A stretch of DNA of 64,000 nt from Filobasidium wieringae (lineage: Eukaryota; Basidiomycota; Tremellomycetes; Filobasidiales; Filobasidiaceae), in contig BCIV01000021.1 of assembly GCA_001600055.1 (NCBI GenBank), positions 366,649 to 430,648 on the forward strand. Reading direction: 5' to 3'. Positions 59,608 to 64,000 of this stretch are shown in pieces; position 1 is the stretch's first letter, and each line of letters starts with the position of its first letter. The notes beneath the pieces are model-generated. The model was not told the origin of the DNA. It saw nothing but the letters and a program-made list of their open reading frames with translations, and did not search any database. Both the position numbers and the translations under genes were made by a program.

Positions 59608-62052
59608 ATGATCCGGACCACCCTCCTCAGCTTGTTTAGTCTTCCAGGACTTGTCGCATCGTTAACTGTTGCTCGACGGGATTTTTCTGCACTCTCTACC
59701 CACGTACAATTTCCTAATGATGACCGTTACTTCTTCGACGTCAATGGAGATGCCATCAACACTCTGAATGGGAAAGTAGAATGGATTGGGGATCAGTACC
59801 TATGGTACGGAACCCGTACGGGTGAGTGATCGCTGAATGTACAAGCCGTGCTTGAAACAATAACCGATGTCATATCTTCCGTGTTAGATTGTGGGGGACC
59901 GATCTCTTGCGGGATCTGGTCCTGGAGTTCGAACGATTTCAAGAGTTGGTATCCTAACGGACCACGTGAGTTTGGAATCGTCCTGGATTATACTTGAGGT
60001 ACACCTGATCCTTACGCATTTCCATATTACTATAGTATTTAACATTAGCGAACCTGTCAATAAAGCAGCTTGTTCGGGAACCTTTGGCACCTGTGGACGC
60101 CCCAAGATCGTTTACAACGAAAAAACGAAGAAATACGTCTTCTACGCCTTTGCAAGCAAGTATCTATCCATGTCAACTGAATACTGAGCGTGATCTAACT
60201 GAGCTAGGAACATGAACAGCCAAGTTCGGAGTCGCGGGAGATAGCCCAGTCTTCACGTCGGATAACTTGACTTCGGGCTACACCTATCACGGCGAATTCT
60301 CGGTTGGATACTTACCGCAAGGCTTTGTGATAGAAGACTTGGCATTGAGCGTTATCGACGGTGTCGGTTACCTTGCTTACACCTCTTTCGATTTGCTTGC
60401 CACCGAGGCAGGCCTCTCCGACGTAAGCTTTGACTAAAGGGGAATTCAACGCCCGTTGAAAACAAATTCTCGATTGTCCCTTACCACAGATCTGGCCGCC
60501 GTTCATTCAGACGGTCGTCATTCAGCAATTGACGGATGACTACTTGAATACCACGGGCCCATACTACCCTGTTGTCCAGGGCAGCTTTCCTGTGTTGGCC
60601 AACTCTAGCAACTTGATTGACGGACAGGTCGAGACTCCAGACCTTTTCAAGCGAGGGGATTACTGGTGTACGCTCCTAACGCTCCTAACCAAATAAACCC
60701 AAATAAGATATTGACTGATTAGTCGCCTTGTCTTGCAAATAGATCTACTCGGAAGCCTGACCTGCGCAAACTGTAATGGGGTACGATGCATCACCTCGGC
60801 TTCGTAGAGCATAATAACACAGCACTGATCCTCCCAAACGTTTTCCACAGACATCAGCTGTGGCTTATCGCTCTAAATCTTTCGCTGGCCCTTGGACGAG
60901 ACAGATCATTCGTTCCAGTCTCACATGTGGGGGCCAAATGAGTGCCGTCGCCACCATCCCCGGTATCGATGGCGCAGACCCGACCTACCTATTTCAGGCC
61001 GAAATTTTCAATGCCGCTGCCAATGCTCTCGATATGGTTGCTGCTAAAGGCTTTGGATTTTGGAACCTGAGCTTCAAACCCGATGGATCCATACAGGACA
61101 TCGACTGTTCTCCTTCCGCTGAGTATTCCATGATTGGACCTGTTGGTGCTGCGAGTGAGTTCAGGTGACTTTCAGCTTGTCCTTCTGATACTGTTCATTA
61201 ATTTGGGGCGCGAATAAAGGTCTACCAGAGGGTGGCATAGTGACTGCATCGACTGATTGTTCGGGGGAAGACGGGTCTTGTAAGTTCGCGCAGCAACCCT
61301 GCGATTTGTTGCACGATCCTGATTCTGACGGAACCGGACATTTCGACACTACAGGGGTGTCTGGGAACGAATTTGTACGTGTCTCGAATCATCCAATCCA
61401 CATACGATGAAGGGAGCTGATCAAAGCTATCCGATTTTCAGAACCGTGCGGACTTCTATCAAACTTGGACAGCATCAAAATCAGGTAATCTAACGGAAGT
61501 AGGCATCAATCTGGTCGAGAACTCGCCAAACTTCAATATGACCATTACCATTTTCCGGTTCCCTGTAAGTTCACATCTATGGGCAGTACTGACGACCCGT
61601 TGCTGAATAAGCTGTTCAACCACCGGATCTTCTATAGAGTGATGCTGCGCTGCAAGCCCCTTGTAAGTCGCGTCTTGCGGAACGTTTGCAATGGACGCTG
61701 TAGGTTGCATCGTAGCTTACTGTCTTACGATTTAGTCTTCAAATGGGAAGTTTTAGCTACCGATACAGTGGGCCTGGTTCAGGCATTGCCGCACTCGTAC
61801 CTCGCCCATCGAATCGCCGTTGGAAAATCGGTCACGAAAGGGGACAAGCTCGGCTTTGTCTTGACGGGTGGAAATCGCGCCCCAGCAAACGGGAATCCTT
61901 ACGGCTATCTTATCAAGAACAACAACGGGGCTTCGCCAGATCATCACCTTTATTCGTTGTCTCGGGGCCATGTGTCTTTCGAGGAAGACATGACATCTCC
62001 TCTGAGACTCCTCCCCAATCAGGAGCTCAAGTGGTATTCGCTCGTTCAGTAG
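59608..62052 (+). CDS. Secreted GH43-type glycosidase with C-terminal domain
   Basis: The start MIRTTLLSLFSLPGLVASLT is a secretion signal. The catalytic region fits glycoside hydrolase family 43, nearest in pattern to exo-beta-1,3-galactanase-type members: NTLNGKVEWIGDQYLWYGTR, CGRPKIVYNEKTKKYVFYAF, VIEDLALSVIDGVGYLAYTS, and VETPDLFKRGDYWYLLGS with the expected acid glutamate. Where relatives usually have Glu-Arg-Pro-Lys this protein has Gly-Arg-Pro-Lys. After QMSAVATIPGIDGADPTYLF a second domain begins (ADFYQTWTASKSGNLTEVGI, LGFVLTGGNRAPANGNPYGY), probably a carbohydrate-binding or beta-sandwich module. About nine introns, stop at 62050. Likely degrades plant or fungal polysaccharide outside the cell; exact substrate unknown. 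Confidence 0.78.
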
Positions 62053-62798
62053 AGCCAAACTTTTCCCGTTATCAACACTGTGCAGGTCGATCAGGAAGAA
62101 TATTTTTCGCTTACTATCCTGAGTTTTTTTTCGTGCTTGGATTTGTCGAGCCGTTTGCGTTGTGGTACGAGTTCGATTTGTTGTCCTTAGTAGTTTACCC
62201 CCATATAGTATGACCCGACCACAAACATTCTTTGCACAATCGTATGCTGCATTTGATCGGATGATATGCTACGTTTCATCTTACACATCCTTATCGTGTC
62301 TTGCTTAGAGGTTAGAACGTGGTGTAGTGCAGTAGAGAGTGTCTAGTTACAAGGTGTATTCGATTCCTAGCTATCCAAACGAGTCGTGCACCTTGTACAC
62401 TACTGTTATAGGCTCCTTGTCGAGTACGTACTAAGGTCATATACACGTCATTAGGACCTCTGTTATCACACGGTTTTCACAGATGGGAGAACTGCCCGTC
62501 GGGCAATACAATTTTACAGATTGTTCATCGACCTTAGGTAGTACAATTGTAATAAGTTCTCCATCCGTTATACATCCTGATAGTGTACACCATACGCTAT
62601 ACATACAAGTCGCTGGTACCAGTCCCCCCGGACACACGTCAACTTAGGGGTTAATAGTTTAAATCCCGTCAAAACTTTCCTGCTATAAAGATTCCCCGCT
62701 CAGATTCCGCAAAACCGACACTCGAACAGCCACTCGAGAGGAAGGCCCGTCAATAACTCCTTCAAACAGGTCGCCTGCTCATTCTCTACGCCGCTCAC

Positions 62799-62980
62799 AG
62801 ACTGCTGAGCAATCTTTGACGGCGCGCCAAATTGGCCCTCTCGCTCGTGTTCACCGCTAATAGACCGCTGAGCGAACTTCGACGGCCCGTCAAATTGACC
62901 CTTCCGCTCGCGTAAAGGTCAATGATCTTTAGAAGACCGGTCCGGAGACTTTGACGGCCCGTCAAAAGCCGCTGCCGATC
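62799..62980. repeat. Three imperfect repeats carrying a GACGGCCCGTC palindrome
   Basis: Units beginning AGACTGCTGAGC (62799), AGACCGCTGAGC (62862) and AGACCGGTCCGG (62934) recur at about 63-72 bp. Each carries a core of the form TTTGACGGCCCGTCAAA, a 17-base inverted repeat that is perfect in the third unit (62950-62966). The first unit has diverged (GACGGCGCGCC). Confidence 0.75.
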
Positions 62981-63344
62981 TTCCAGGCCAATCACTTACC
63001 AGCCTGCTTTTGACTTCCTCTTCGTGTTCTAAGTTTTGTCTTCCATGACAGCGGGTTTCCATGTTGTATGGTAGAAGGCAAGGACAACCTCCAGGGTCAA
63101 CTTCAGCATTTCTTCACGACTTATATTAACAATCTCGGATGGTTCCACATCGCTCTCATGCTCATCCCTTGCTCATTCTAGTTTCCTCAAAACAAAATCC
63201 TTGTCGATCCCAGGGTCACCTACTGGATCCTCCTTGAACGAACCGGAATCCTCTATATATGCCATACGGGTTATGTCGACATCGCCAGCCAAAATCACCC
63301 TGAAATTGACCTGAGACTCGTGCAACAATTGATGTCGATAGGCA

Positions 63345-63580
63345 TATGTCGAATTATGTCGAATTCCCCGGAAGCATTTATCGACCCCATCGGAACCTCT
63401 TTTCGACATCTCCAACCCATGTCGAAAACTCCCGGAAGCATTTATCACCCCATTGGAACCTCTTTTCGACATCTCTAACCCATGTCGAACATTGTCGAAC
63501 TATGTCCAAACCTCCCAGAAATAACTGTCGACACTCTGGAATATCTTATCAACCTCTCTAACCCATGTCGAACCATGTCA
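63345..63580. repeat. Tandem 64-nt repeats with CCATGTCGAA motif
   Basis: Two close copies (CCCGGAAGCATTTATC starts at 63367 and 63431, period 64) share CGGAACCTCTTTTCGACATC and AACCCATGTCGAA. A third, more diverged unit starts at about 63514. Flanking sequence also repeats ATGTCGAA. Confidence 0.75.
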
Positions 63581-64000
63581 ACACCTTTTTCATGCACGAC
63601 TTTCATCTTTTGCATCAACCAAACCATTTCGACTTCCCTGGCATCCTCTATACATCCCATTTCATGTCCCTACCTACTCACCTCCAGACCATCGAAGACT
63701 CACTGAATCATTCATCCTTTTTCGCCCTTGTTTGTGGCGCAAGTGGGAGATTTGCCCCACTGCACGTCGACCTTTCGGTTCGCCCCACGCCACGATCGTG
63801 GCGCGTCGGTACTCACCCCCTCGTTCACTTTTCATGGCCCGGTTACGTCACCTTTCACCGCACTCAAAATGGTGCGGTCCAATATTTGCAAGTATCGGGG
63901 TGTTTCCATCTTGTCGTGGCCTGATTCACTGCACGTCTCGCTTATAGGGGGGTCCGGGGGTGGGGGTTTTTTTGGCGTCATCTAAACAAAACATGTTAGG

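Larger units (their letters stand above)
62053..64000. other. Right-end region with tandem repeats, no gene recognised
   Basis: About 1.95 kb. It contains a palindrome-bearing repeat family (62799-62980) and a separate 64-nt repeat family (63345-63580). Open frames run through the repeats, but their peptide reading is repeat-driven and none has a recognised domain. The end carries G-rich sequence (63946-63972). It could be a subtelomeric or transposon-derived edge; no terminal telomere repeat is seen. Confidence 0.55.

Noticed and set aside
63940..64000. G-rich end that might be a telomere
   Set aside because: No regular TTAGGG-type repeat; the G runs are irregular.

Overview
The window is nuclear DNA of a basidiomycete fungus, most likely a Tremellomycete (Cryptococcus/Tremella relatives). 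Protein-coding genes are broken by many short GT-AG introns, mostly 45-85 nt, on both strands. Fungal markers are present: a Zn2Cys6 transcription factor, a siderophore-iron transporter, DHA1 and allantoate-type MFS transporters, a FunK1 kinase, a Cet1-type RNA triphosphatase, and an Sfp1-like regulator with a split zinc finger. Lineage was judged from gene content and intron style only; no rRNA, tRNA, CRISPR or bacterial features were recognised. Gene ends come from splicing the reading frames by eye, so exact exon edges are models.

Layout. 0.4-9.3 kb (+): class II aldolase/adducin protein, Zn2Cys6 regulator, large TBC-domain Rab GAP. 9.4-20.0 kb (-): a BRD7/BRD9-like remodeler subunit without a visible bromodomain, a single-pass membrane protein with low-complexity tail, and a siderophore transporter with a GATA site in its promoter. 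21.2-29.4 kb: D-2-hydroxyacid dehydrogenase (+), then quinone oxidoreductase, cytochrome b5/acyl-CoA dehydrogenase fusion and a PA2G4/EBP1-like protein (all -). 29.8-46.1 kb: a tiny gene, the Syo1-like ribosomal-protein import adaptor, a DHA1 drug transporter, catechol O-methyltransferase (-), Costars protein, mRNA 5'-triphosphatase, FunK1 kinase (-), chaperonin subunit CCT5. 47.2-50.9 kb: Sfp1-like regulator, small membrane protein, riboflavin enzyme RIB3 (-). 52.2-62.1 kb is looser and more accessory: allantoate-type MFS transporter, an unknown membrane protein, a THEM6-like thioesterase-fold protein (all -), and a secreted GH43-type glycosidase (+). 62.1-64.0 kb has no convincing gene but carries two families of short tandem repeats, suggesting a repeat-rich or subtelomere-like edge.

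Themes. Several genes concern ribosome production or core expression (PA2G4-like, Syo1-like, Sfp1-like, capping triphosphatase, CCT5). Others handle import and metabolism of small molecules (siderophores, allantoate-like acids, drugs, fatty acyl-CoA, catechols, riboflavin). The most unexpected observation is that the two unusually long introns of the central block, the first introns of the Syo1-like gene and of CCT5, each contain a strong long-range stem (14 bp perfect; 12+4 bp with one bulge). Other points worth checking are two probable GC-AG introns, the BRD7/9-like protein without bromodomain, and the repeats at the right edge.
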